From: a virus
Direction: 5' to 3' (one strand)
IMG/VR virus record: IMGVR_UViG_3300042868_002685
Location: 1-42,566 of that record
DNA: 42,566 bases
Shown here one piece after another: positions 6,586 to 11,785 of this stretch (its first letter is position 1; each line of letters starts with the position of its first letter). The translations under genes were made by a program, and so were the position numbers. Under the pieces are notes generated by a model. It made no database searches and was not told where the DNA came from. It was given only the letters and a program-made list of their open reading frames with translations.

Positions 6586-6729
6586 CTATTTCATCAATTC
6601 TTGTTTCTTCAATTGGGTTATGTTCTTAGCCTTAGCAGCCTTAACAGCTAATATAGACTTACCCTTGTCCCCTTGAAAATATTTCTTTACACCAAAGGCA
6701 CTATTGCCTTTATCCTTAGCACCCATCAT
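6586..6729 (-). CDS. Very small basic protein, 47 residues
   Basis: This reading frame (MMGAKDKGNSAFGVKKYF at the start, ending KKQELMK) is Lys-rich with a helical C-terminal half (AVKAAKAKNITQLKKQELM). The start overlaps the stop of the 6729-6956 gene as TAATG, a translational-coupling arrangement, and a terminator follows. The coupling and the absence of other genes on this stretch support it as real. No family or function is recognised. Confidence 0.6.
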   Translation of the reverse strand: MMGAKDKGNSAFGVKKYFQGDKGKSILAVKAAKAKNITQLKKQELMK

Positions 6730-6956
6730 TACTTAATGAATTTTACGTACTCAGGACCCTCAGACATTTCAGACCTTCTGTTGCCCATAGCAACCGCCTC
6801 AGCCATCATCTCAATCTTATTAGCCTTCTTTAATTCTTTTCTTGCAATACAAGCAGCAGTTACTCCGGCAATACCCATATTAGGTCTGTCATTAATTAAT
6901 CTACCGTTCTTTACTGTCAAACCACTTAGGTTCGCACTGTTTTTAAAATTATCCAT
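6729..6956 (-). CDS. Small hypothetical protein, 75 residues
   Basis: From the ATG at 6954-6956 the protein reads MDNFKNSANLSGLTVKNG... and includes a possible short amphipathic helix (GIAGVTAACIARKELKKANK) and a second helix (IEMMAEAVAMG). A TATCTTTG promoter box lies 27 bp upstream. The open frame continues upstream without support because it enters the GC-rich non-coding stretch. It is coupled to the 47-residue gene downstream. Function unknown. Confidence 0.6.
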   Translation of the reverse strand: MDNFKNSANLSGLTVKNGRLINDRPNMGIAGVTAACIARKELKKANKIEMMAEAVAMGNRRSEMSEGPEYVKFIK

Positions 6957-6982
6957 ATGATATATAATAAGGTTTAATAATA

Positions 6983-6990
6983 CAAAGATA
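6983..6990 (-). promoter_or_regulatory. Bacteroidota-type -7 box TATCTTTG
   Basis: TATCTTTG on the minus strand fits TAnnTTTG and ends 26 bp before the ATG of the 6729-6956 gene. It drives the two-gene unit that ends at the terminator 6521-6550. No clear -33 TTTG is seen. Confidence 0.45.
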
Positions 6991-7223
6991 TAAAAAAATA
7001 TCAGATGATAGTAGTGTTTGGGCTGTATAGCGGTTCTGCGAGCCGACCCCCGCGACGGAAACGACTTTTTTTTCGGCAGGGGGGGGTGCAATTCCTCCGC
7101 GCGCCTCCGATTTTTTGGCGTTTTTGTGTGGGTACCTTAGCACCTGAATGAATGCCCGCGCGCAATAAGATAAGCAACAAAGGCACCGCGCAATGTGGGT
7201 GCACCAATTCGCGACACGTCCGC

Positions 7224-7243
7224 GCACCGCACCGCACCGCACC
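7224..7243. repeat. Four tandem GCACC units
   Basis: GCACC is repeated exactly four times (7224-7243) inside the GC-rich non-coding stretch. It could be a protein-binding array or slippage product. Confidence 0.75.
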
Positions 7244-7324
7244 GAAAAAATACAAATTGAATACAGGACGCAAAAAAGAAAAAATAAATAAATGCAAAGA
7301 AAATCGCTGAAAGCCTTTGCCCGC

Positions 7325-7340
7325 GTGTCTTTGAAGACAC
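7325..7340. repeat. 16-bp palindrome GTGTCTTTGAAGACAC, copy 1
   Basis: Near-perfect palindrome GTGTCTTTGAAGACAC, one of seven close copies in the window (others at 8216, 9906, 12890, 16561, 22110, 32754). This copy is in non-coding DNA, not next to a stop codon, which argues that the element can act as DNA and not only as an RNA hairpin. Confidence 0.75.
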
Positions 7341-7484
7341 AAAGCAAATTTAAAAAGGCACCTCGACAAAGGCGGTTACGTCCGTCCGCCCGAAAACATT
7401 GTAAACCTGAAAAAAAACTTTGCGCCTGAAAGCCTTATAAACATTGACGATTAAAAATAATTGTAAAAAAAAGTAAAATATATT

Positions 7485-7512
7485 TTGATATTAAATAGTA
7501 TTGCAGTATAAT
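7485..7512 (+). promoter_or_regulatory. Candidate promoter TTGATA-16-TATAAT for the plus-strand gene run
   Basis: TTGATA (7485-7490) and TATAAT (7507-7512) are spaced by 16 bp, the classical sigma-70 pattern, and lie 61 bp before the first gene of the plus-strand run (ATG 7574). Bacteroidota normally use TTTG/TAnnTTTG boxes, so this could reflect a foreign-type promoter or chance in AT-rich DNA. Confidence 0.4.
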
Positions 7513-7530
7513 TGCATACCTAATGCATAC
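7513..7530. promoter_or_regulatory. Direct repeat TGCATAC x2, possible operator
   Basis: TGCATAC occurs at 7513-7519 and 7524-7530, spaced by 11 bp or one helical turn, right at the expected transcription start of the promoter at 7485-7512. This position suits a repressor or activator bound on one face of the helix, perhaps the product of the adjacent gene. Confidence 0.4.
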
Positions 7531-7573
7531 GGCAAAGGGATAAAAAAAACGTAACTAACTAACAATCAAACAA

Positions 7574-8212
7574 ATGACAAATTTACTTAACATTGAGTCG
7601 GCATTCTTAAGTATGCCTGAGGTAAAACAAGGTTTAAACCTATTAGAAATTAAAAGATTAAACGCTACACTAAGTAACGGGCAAAAAAAGAAATTCGCTA
7701 CCACGTTAACATTGAGCGCGGTGGTATTAAAGGCGTTCGAATGGTATAGCAGTGACGCGGGCAAGGCGCTAATGAGCAATGAGGGCATAACGTGGACGGC
7801 GGAGGATTTTGCAAATAAGGTTTTCGGGTGGGGTAAAAGCTATTTCTATAAAGTAGTTAAGGCGGGCAAATTAGCGCCTGAGGTGATAGAAAGTTTTAAT
7901 TTAAAATGTGATGACATCGAGGCGAGCGGAGACGAGCCGAATAGAACATTAGAGGGTTTATTGAAATTCGCAAAGGCGGTGGACGAAAATATCAATGTAG
8001 GTGGAGAAAATGAAGGCGAAGGCGAAGGCGAAGGAGCCGACGTTGAGGTGCGCGTACCTACTATATTGACGTTCACGTTCAAACCTGAAAACGACAAAAA
8101 CGTATCGGTACGTATAGACGCAAACGGCGTAATAAAGACCACTAATAGCAACGACGAAATTTATAGCGCCTTGCAAGTATTAATGAACAAATTAGCAGAA
8201 AACCAAAATTAA
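7574..8212 (+). CDS. Putative DNA-binding protein with GE-repeat linker
   Basis: The 212-residue protein has a helical N-terminal half; FANKVFGWGKSYFYKVVKAGKL at residues 83-104 resembles a helix-turn-helix in which a short sequence is followed by a recognition helix. A low-complexity linker GENEGEGEGEGADVEV at about 143-158 is encoded by repeated GAAGGC units (8012-8034). The C-terminal part is a small strand-rich domain (VPTILTFTFKPENDKNVSVRID). It is the first gene after the control region and may regulate it. Its DNA is less AT-rich than most of the window. No family is recognised. Confidence 0.6.
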   Translation: MTNLLNIESAFLSMPEVKQGLNLLEIKRLNATLSNGQKKKFATTLTLSAVVLKAFEWYSSDAGKALMSNEGITWTAEDFANKVFGWGKSYFYKVVKAGKLAPEVIESFNLKCDDIEASGDEPNRTLEGLLKFAKAVDENINVGGENEGEGEGEGADVEVRVPTILTFTFKPENDKNVSVRIDANGVIKTTNSNDEIYSALQVLMNKLAENQN

Positions 8213-8215
8213 TCA

Positions 8216-8231
8216 GTGTCTTTAAAGACAC
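8216..8231. repeat. 16-bp palindrome GTGTCTTTAAAGACAC, copy 2
   Basis: Perfect palindrome starting 4 nt after the stop at 8212. In RNA it would form a 6-bp hairpin with a UUAA loop capping the end of the first message. The next gene starts at 8250. Confidence 0.75.
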
Positions 8232-8249
8232 ATAAAACCCCCAAAAAAT

Positions 8250-9182
8250 ATGAAAACTACAAAAAAACAAATTGGTATCGAGTACACATTAACGGGCTCA
8301 ATTGAGCGCGGACAGGTTACGGGCTACCATCGTAAACCTGAGGCGCTAAAATTAAATAAGACGCCTTATAGAGTGGATATATCAGGTTTAAAAACTGCGG
8401 GCGTGCGACAAGCTATAAAAATTGATGGCGCGGTTTACGAGTCTAAATTTACGATAGGTATGGAGGTGGAAAAAAATAATTTGCATAGAGGCGCGGTGCG
8501 TGAATATGAATTGTTTTGCGGGTTCGAGCGCGACGGGTCGTGTGGGTATGAGGCGGTGACACATATACTGCCTTTGATACCTGAAAGCAAATGGCGTACA
8601 AAAATTTACGATATGATGCATAAAGCGGAGAAAATTATAGATGACCGCTATAGTCCCTCGAATAGCAGTTGCGGTGGTCACATTACCTTAGCGGTGGACG
8701 GGTTAACGGGCGCGCAATTAAACGCGGAGGTGCGCGAATATTCGGGTATCGTATTGGCAATGTTTCGAAATAGACTAAAAAACGTGTACTGCGGTGCCAA
8801 TCGTCGAATGCAAGCAAGCGGATTAGATGGGATGTATAATAGCGCGCCCGCGGGACGTGGCACGTATGATTATAACGGGTGGCACTATAAATACCAAACT
8901 GCATTGGTTAAGGGTAATTTATTAGAATTTAGATTGCCGAGCCGATTTGAGTCGGTTAAACAAATGATGCGTAGGTACGAATTGATGTATGAATTGGTAA
9001 ACTTTGCGGTGAACGTGCAAGGGACGCAAAAAGCATTCTTTGCGAAAATACGCCCTATTATCCTATCAATGTATAACGGAGAAACGGAGAAAACCGACAA
9101 AATTTTTCAATTAGCAAAAGATTTCCAGAATTTCATAAATACGGGGGTAATTAGTGAGGAAATATCGGTCTACCTTAGGTAG
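8250..9182 (+). CDS. Amidoligase-like (COOH-NH2 ligase) protein
   Basis: The 310-residue protein shows the motif order of the amidoligase family, which is related to glutamine synthetase and ATP-grasp-like ligases that join carboxyl and amino groups: FTIGMEVEK near 68-76 (paired Glu for metal/ATP), ERDGSCGYEAVTHILPL near 92-108, SCGGHITLAV near 139-148, and GNLLEFRLPSRFES near 221-234. The C-terminal third is helical. Family members form amide or peptide bonds and occur with glutamine amidotransferases and cyclotransferases in phage and bacterial gene sets; such a fusion lies 2.6 kb downstream at 11786. Its substrate is unknown; cell wall or peptide tag modification is possible. Confidence 0.7.
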   Translation: MKTTKKQIGIEYTLTGSIERGQVTGYHRKPEALKLNKTPYRVDISGLKTAGVRQAIKIDGAVYESKFTIGMEVEKNNLHRGAVREYELFCGFERDGSCGYEAVTHILPLIPESKWRTKIYDMMHKAEKIIDDRYSPSNSSCGGHITLAVDGLTGAQLNAEVREYSGIVLAMFRNRLKNVYCGANRRMQASGLDGMYNSAPAGRGTYDYNGWHYKYQTALVKGNLLEFRLPSRFESVKQMMRRYELMYELVNFAVNVQGTQKAFFAKIRPIILSMYNGETEKTDKIFQLAKDFQNFINTGVISEEISVYLR

Positions 9183-9190
9183 TCGGTATC

Positions 9191-9210
9191 GGGGGCGCTC
9201 AGGCGCTCCT
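9191..9210 (+). other. Hairpin capping the amidoligase message, upstream of hammerhead 1
   Basis: GGGGGCGC (9191-9198) pairs with GCGCTCCT (9203-9210) around TCAG; 8 bp including two G-U pairs. It starts 9 nt after the stop at 9182 and ends against ribozyme stem III. After ribozyme cleavage at 9216 it would protect the 3' end of the upstream mRNA. It lacks a U-run, so it is not a terminator. Confidence 0.65.
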
Positions 9211-9262
9211 GACGTCGTGGGATGAGTGTCCCACCTGATGAGTCCTAAAGGACGAAACGGCA
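9210..9262 (+). ncRNA. Type III hammerhead ribozyme 1
   Basis: All core positions are present. Stem I is GTGGGA (9217-9222) with TCCCAC (9229-9234), loop TGAGTG. The CTGATGA box is at 9235-9241. Stem II is GTCC (9242-9245), loop TAAA, GGAC (9250-9253). The GAAA box is at 9254-9257. Stem III pairs G9211-T9215 with A9257-C9261 with one mismatch (A9212/G9260), plus T9210-A9262. The predicted cut is after C9216 (GUC). It lies in the 102-bp gap between the amidoligase gene and the 9285 gene; cleavage would leave a 68-nt leader with a 5' hydroxyl. No activity is shown here, but the agreement with the family is complete. Confidence 0.88.
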
Positions 9263-9284
9263 AACCTTTAAACCAATAAACAAG

Positions 9285-9506
9285 ATGGACTTAACAAAAT
9301 TTACAAAGGAAAAAATTACTGACGAAAATTTAATAAACGCAATTACTTTTCAGGGTATTGACGTTTGGGAAAGCGCCGACGGGAACCAATGGGTTTCAGA
9401 TTGGAACGGCAATTTAATATTGTGCAAAAACGAAGATTTGTGGTTAGGTGATGAGTGGGGAAGCACTGAAACGGAGATGTTTATTTTAAAACCTTTAAAC
9501 CAATAA
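9285..9506 (+). CDS. Small hypothetical protein behind hammerhead 1
   Basis: A 73-residue acidic protein rich in Trp (VWESADGNQWVSDWNG, DLWLGDEWGS). No family is recognised. The start codon is 68 nt after the predicted ribozyme cut site and is preceded by AAACCAATAAACAAG, a leader that recurs in this region. Being the first gene after the ribozyme, its translation is the one most likely to be affected by cleavage. Confidence 0.65.
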   Translation: MDLTKFTKEKITDENLINAITFQGIDVWESADGNQWVSDWNGNLILCKNEDLWLGDEWGSTETEMFILKPLNQ

Positions 9507-9510
9507 GACT

Positions 9511-9675
9511 ATGAAAAAACTAAAGATGGCTAAGTTGTGGGCAGTGGACTGCTTTTGCTTAGGTAAGTACGTTCAGATGTACACGTTCAAAAAGTGTTCA
9601 GATGCGGTAAAGATGGCGCTAACGATTGAGGGGGCTAAGGTAGAGCGTAGAGAGTGTTTAACGGACAAGTATTAA
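9511..9675 (+). CDS. Very small hypothetical protein, 54 residues
   Basis: The frame reads MKKLKMAKLWAVDCF at the start and ends VERRECLTDKY. It sits 4 bp after the previous stop, with an AAACCAATAAGACT leader, and the next ATG follows 5 bp after its stop. The tight spacing and the leader support it. It is basic with one Cys-rich stretch (DCFCLGK). Function unknown. Confidence 0.6.
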   Translation: MKKLKMAKLWAVDCFCLGKYVQMYTFKKCSDAVKMALTIEGAKVERRECLTDKY

Positions 9676-9680
9676 AGCAT

Positions 9681-9905
9681 ATGGACAAGTTCAGAGTGTG
9701 CGGAATAACCTCAGAGGGATACCCGCAAGTAGAGGTAAGCGATTTATCGTACGATGAGGCGGTAAAGGAGATGAATAGGCGAAAGAGTTTCTTTCCTGAT
9801 GTGGATTTTTATATTGATGTAGCTCCTGATGAGGCACCAATGCGTAGAATAAATACAAGGGAGGTGGCTGATGGTTGGGAGGATTTCTTTCCTGATTATG
9901 AGTGA
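9681..9905 (+). CDS. Small hypothetical protein, 74 residues
   Basis: I start the gene at ATG 9681 (MDKFRVCGITSEGYP) because a longer GTG start would overlap the previous gene. The product is acidic with the pattern YDEAVKEMNRRKSFFPDVDFYIDVAPDE, suggesting an alpha/beta mini-domain, and ends WEDFFPDYE. A 16-bp palindrome begins at the first base after the stop codon. Function unknown. Confidence 0.6.
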   Translation: MDKFRVCGITSEGYPQVEVSDLSYDEAVKEMNRRKSFFPDVDFYIDVAPDEAPMRRINTREVADGWEDFFPDYE

Positions 9906-9921
9906 GTGTCTTTAAAGACAC
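9906..9921. repeat. 16-bp palindrome GTGTCTTTAAAGACAC, copy 3
   Basis: Perfect palindrome that starts immediately after the TGA at 9903-9905 and is followed by a tRNA-like minihelix. The stop-hairpin-structured RNA-start order matches the hammerhead 2 gap. Confidence 0.75.
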
Positions 9922-9922
9922 G

Positions 9923-9964
9923 GCTATGTATGGTATAAACAAGAGTTCGAGTCTCTTGCATAGC
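9923..9964 (+). ncRNA. tRNA-like acceptor/T-arm minihelix
   Basis: GCTATGT (9923-9929) pairs with GCATAGC (9958-9964; 7 bp, one G-U). The 3' strand directly follows a T-arm: AAGAG (9941-9945), loop TTCGAGT, CTCTT (9953-9957). The loop fits the TTCRANY consensus, and the two stems have the 7+5 bp geometry of a tRNA top half. The linker ATGGTATAAAC replaces the D and anticodon arms and still contains GG. The 3' sequence is GCGA, not CCA. It could be an RNase P substrate, a tRNA remnant or a 5' leader structure for the gene at 10003. Confidence 0.55.
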
Positions 9965-10002
9965 GCGAGCAATATTGCTTAATTAAACCAATAACAAATA
10001 AG

Positions 10003-10308
10003 ATGAACAAAAAAATGTATGTTGTAAAGTACAACGATGCCCACGGAAATGGGGACAATCAAAATTTAGAAGTTATAGTTGAAAATCGTAATCAATTTTT
10101 AAGTTGGTTGGATGAACATAACGAGAGTAGAGATGCCGAGCCTGAGACAGAAGATGAGTTCGAGCTTATACCTTTAAATGTATATTCCTCAGGGAGTATA
10201 ACTATTCCTATTTATTATTACGAGGACGACGACAACGAAAAGGTTTACGACGTCGAGGAAATGACCAAAGAATTTGAGACGGCAATTTATCAATTAGAAA
10301 GAAAGTAA
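10003..10308 (+). CDS. Acidic hypothetical protein
   Basis: A 101-residue protein, strongly acidic (EPETEDEFELIPL, YEDDDNEKVYDVEEM) with a strand-like N-terminus (MYVVKYNDAHGNGDNQNLEVIV). This resembles small phage inhibitor or DNA-mimic proteins only in charge. The leader AAACCAATAACAAATAAG precedes the ATG, 38 nt after the tRNA-like minihelix. The next gene starts 1 nt after its stop. Function unknown. Confidence 0.65.
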   Translation: MNKKMYVVKYNDAHGNGDNQNLEVIVENRNQFLSWLDEHNESRDAEPETEDEFELIPLNVYSSGSITIPIYYYEDDDNEKVYDVEEMTKEFETAIYQLERK

Positions 10309-10309
10309 G

Positions 10310-10498
10310 ATGAAAAAAAGAACAATTTTATTAGCCTTAGGTGGCGTGATTTATTCGGGTGTGATAGTCTACCTGATGAGTATTTTAAACAGCCTCAATC
10401 CATTTGAGTGGGTGGTGCTGATGTGTACAATGTTTTTATCCTTAGGCGCAGTAGCGTACGGGTGTAATAGATTAGATAACAATTTAAACAACAAGTAA
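10310..10498 (+). CDS. Small two-helix membrane protein
   Basis: The 62-residue protein has two membrane helices, about residues 5-24 (TILLALGGVIYSGVIVYLMS) and 33-52 (FEWVVLMCTMFLSLGAVAYG), and a polar Asn-rich tail. It is co-transcribed with acidic small genes on both sides. It could act on the host membrane early in infection, but nothing more can be read from the sequence. Confidence 0.65.
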   Translation: MKKRTILLALGGVIYSGVIVYLMSILNSLNPFEWVVLMCTMFLSLGAVAYGCNRLDNNLNNK

Positions 10499-10499
10499 G

Positions 10500-10646
10500 A
10501 TGGAGATTTACATCGAGTACCTAAACAAAGACAACGGCTACAAGGTAGCACGTAAAGACTTTGGTTCGTTCGAGAGCGCTCGCAGTTGGGGACAGCAGAA
10601 CATTGACAATTTTATTTTGGATATGATTAAAATTAAAGTATTATGA
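10500..10646 (+). CDS. Very small hypothetical protein, 48 residues
   Basis: The frame MEIYIEYLNKDNGYKVARKD... ends MIKIKVL. It starts 1 nt after the previous stop (TAAGATG) and its TGA overlaps the next ATG (ATGA), so it is almost certainly translated as part of the run. The pattern FGSFESARSWGQQNI suggests a small alpha/beta fold. Function unknown. Confidence 0.65.
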   Translation: MEIYIEYLNKDNGYKVARKDFGSFESARSWGQQNIDNFILDMIKIKVL

Positions 10647-10876
10647 GAGATTTAGATTTATTAATCAGACAAGCAATAGCAAAATCTGATAAAGACCAAT
10701 ATGGTCAGTGTGTTACAAGACATACAACAATTTATGGTTTATTCAGGAATGAAGGTGATGAGTTTCGAGCAGAAATAGAGGCACATTTAAAAAGCGGGAA
10801 TAGTAAATATGTATTACAATGCTACGGAGGAAGTCTCGGTGTGTTCTATGCAATTAATCCTTGTCCTAAAAAATAA
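10643..10876 (+). CDS. Small hypothetical protein, 77 residues
   Basis: The product begins RDLDLLIRQAIAKSDKD, a helical segment, and ends YGGSLGVFYAINPCPKK with a strand-like hydrophobic stretch. It overlaps the previous gene by 4 nt. The 29-bp gap to the next gene carries the A-rich leader AATTTAAACAAATAAAAAA. No family is recognised. Confidence 0.65.
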   Translation: MRDLDLLIRQAIAKSDKDQYGQCVTRHTTIYGLFRNEGDEFRAEIEAHLKSGNSKYVLQCYGGSLGVFYAINPCPKK

Positions 10877-10905
10877 TTAATTAAACAATTTAAACAAATA
10901 AAAAA

Positions 10906-11268
10906 ATGGGTAGATATTATAGAGGCGACATCGAGGGCAAGTTTTGGTTCGGGTTGCAAACAAGTGATTGCGCAAGTAGATTTGGTGGTCAGGCAAATGA
11001 ACCACAATACATCGAGTATAAATTTGATGAGGACGATTTAGATGGTATTAAAAAAGAGATTGCAAAAATTCAGGAGTCACTGGGAGAAAACCTCAAGAGA
11101 ATTAGTGACTATTTTAAAAACAATAACGGCTATACTATGGAGGAATTTCAGGCTATGGGTATAACTGATGAGATGCTATCTGACTACGCTGACTTAGAGT
11201 TGGGTATTCAAATTAGAGATTGCGTGATAGCAGAGGGTAGTTGTAATTTTGATGCAGATTTAAACTAA
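10906..11268 (+). CDS. Conserved hypothetical protein (GRYYRGDIEGKFWFG family)
   Basis: The 120-residue protein starts GRYYRGDIEGKFWFGLQTSDCASRFGG, a pattern I recognise from uncharacterised phage and bacterial proteins that start with (Y)YSGDIEGKFWF-VQSSD. The middle is a charged helix (residues 40-70) and the C-terminus is acidic. No catalytic motif is assigned. The leader AATTTAAACAAATAAAAAA before its ATG is duplicated before the next gene. Confidence 0.7.
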   Translation: MGRYYRGDIEGKFWFGLQTSDCASRFGGQANEPQYIEYKFDEDDLDGIKKEIAKIQESLGENLKRISDYFKNNNGYTMEEFQAMGITDEMLSDYADLELGIQIRDCVIAEGSCNFDADLN

Positions 11269-11290
11269 AACAATTTAAACAAATAAAAAA

Positions 11291-11491
11291 ATGGAGCAAA
11301 AAGTAGACGTGTACCAAGAGCGACAAGAGTTGTTGCAAGAGGTGATTGATAGATTGATTTACCTACCGAAGTATCGTAGGAGTTCTTTCAAAGATAAGTT
11401 AGATATACTTATCAGAATGTACCCGATTGAGTTCAGGGAAGTTAACGGAGTGAGAGTGTTTGAAATAGTAAAGGAGACGTGTGATGAATAA
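11291..11491 (+). CDS. Small hypothetical protein, 66 residues
   Basis: A helical, charged protein (VYQERQELLQEVIDRLIYLPKYRR) with a short C-terminal strand (EVNGVRVFEIV). It follows the leader duplicated from gene 10906 and overlaps the next gene by 8 nt. The family is unknown. Confidence 0.6.
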   Translation: MEQKVDVYQERQELLQEVIDRLIYLPKYRRSSFKDKLDILIRMYPIEFREVNGVRVFEIVKETCDE

Positions 11492-11681
11492 GAAAATTGT
11501 ATGGAGCGTGGTCGAGGTGCCGACGAATTACGCCAAAATATTCTACAAGAAAACAAACTTAGTAGTGGCGCAGTTCGATACCAAACAACAAGCTAACGAG
11601 TTTACGGAGGTCAACAATATTGACGCGTACCACGATGAGATGATTGAGTGCTTCGCTATCAAACCAAGCTATAAAGATTAA
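11484..11681 (+). CDS. Small hypothetical protein, 65 residues
   Basis: From ATG 11484 the protein reads MNKKIVWSVVEVPTNYAKIFY and has the alternating pattern of a small alpha/beta fold (LVVAQFDTKQQANEFTEV). Its start lies within the previous gene (8-nt overlap). It is the last gene before a new promoter and leader at 11693-11785. The similarity in layout to the 9511 and 10500 gene products is only general. Confidence 0.6.
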   Translation: MNKKIVWSVVEVPTNYAKIFYKKTNLVVAQFDTKQQANEFTEVNNIDAYHDEMIECFAIKPSYKD

Positions 11682-11692
11682 ATTAAATTAAA

Positions 11693-11724
11693 TTTGGATA
11701 TGTGCAATATATGTGCTATCTTAG
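11693..11724 (+). promoter_or_regulatory. Promoter TTTG-20-TATCTTAG before the amidotransferase fusion gene
   Basis: TTTG (11693-11696) and TATCTTAG (11717-11724) are 20 bp apart, matching the Bacteroidota -33/-7 pattern with one mismatch in the -7 box (TAnnTTTG). This puts the start near 11730 and gives a leader of about 55 nt with a hairpin. Confidence 0.5.
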
Positions 11725-11741
11725 TGTTTTATTAACAAACC

Positions 11742-11769
11742 GAGTTCTCCGCCTTGTTAGGTGGTGCTC
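11742..11769 (+). other. 5' leader hairpin of the amidotransferase fusion gene
   Basis: CCGCCT (11749-11754) pairs with AGGTGG (11759-11764; one G-U) around TGTT, with an outer GAG/CTC pair across an internal loop. It ends 16 nt before the ATG at 11786. It may stabilise the mRNA or regulate its translation. Confidence 0.45.
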
Positions 11770-11785
11770 ATAAACCAAACAAACT

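Larger units (their letters stand above)
6957..7573. other. Non-coding control region with GC-rich core
   Basis: About 600 bp separate divergent transcription units. Positions 7020-7245 are strikingly GC-rich against an AT-rich genome, with G8 and T8 runs, GCGCGC blocks and four GCACC units. Open frames here are long only because stops are rare in GC-rich DNA; their products look like nonsense and have no sensible starts. The right part returns to AT-rich DNA with a 16-bp palindrome (7325-7340), a GGCGG/CCGCC hairpin (7371-7390) and a promoter (7485-7512). Confidence 0.6.

Noticed and set aside
6949-7369. Several overlapping minus-strand frames in the GC-rich segment
   Set aside because: The products are Cys/Arg-rich nonsense, overlap each other in different frames and lack leaders; open frames are expected where stops are rare.
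10374-10395. CTGATGA box in the 10310 gene as a third hammerhead
   Set aside because: No GAAA box or paired stems follow, and the sequence codes for a membrane helix. The CTGATGA near 9827 was rejected for the same reason.
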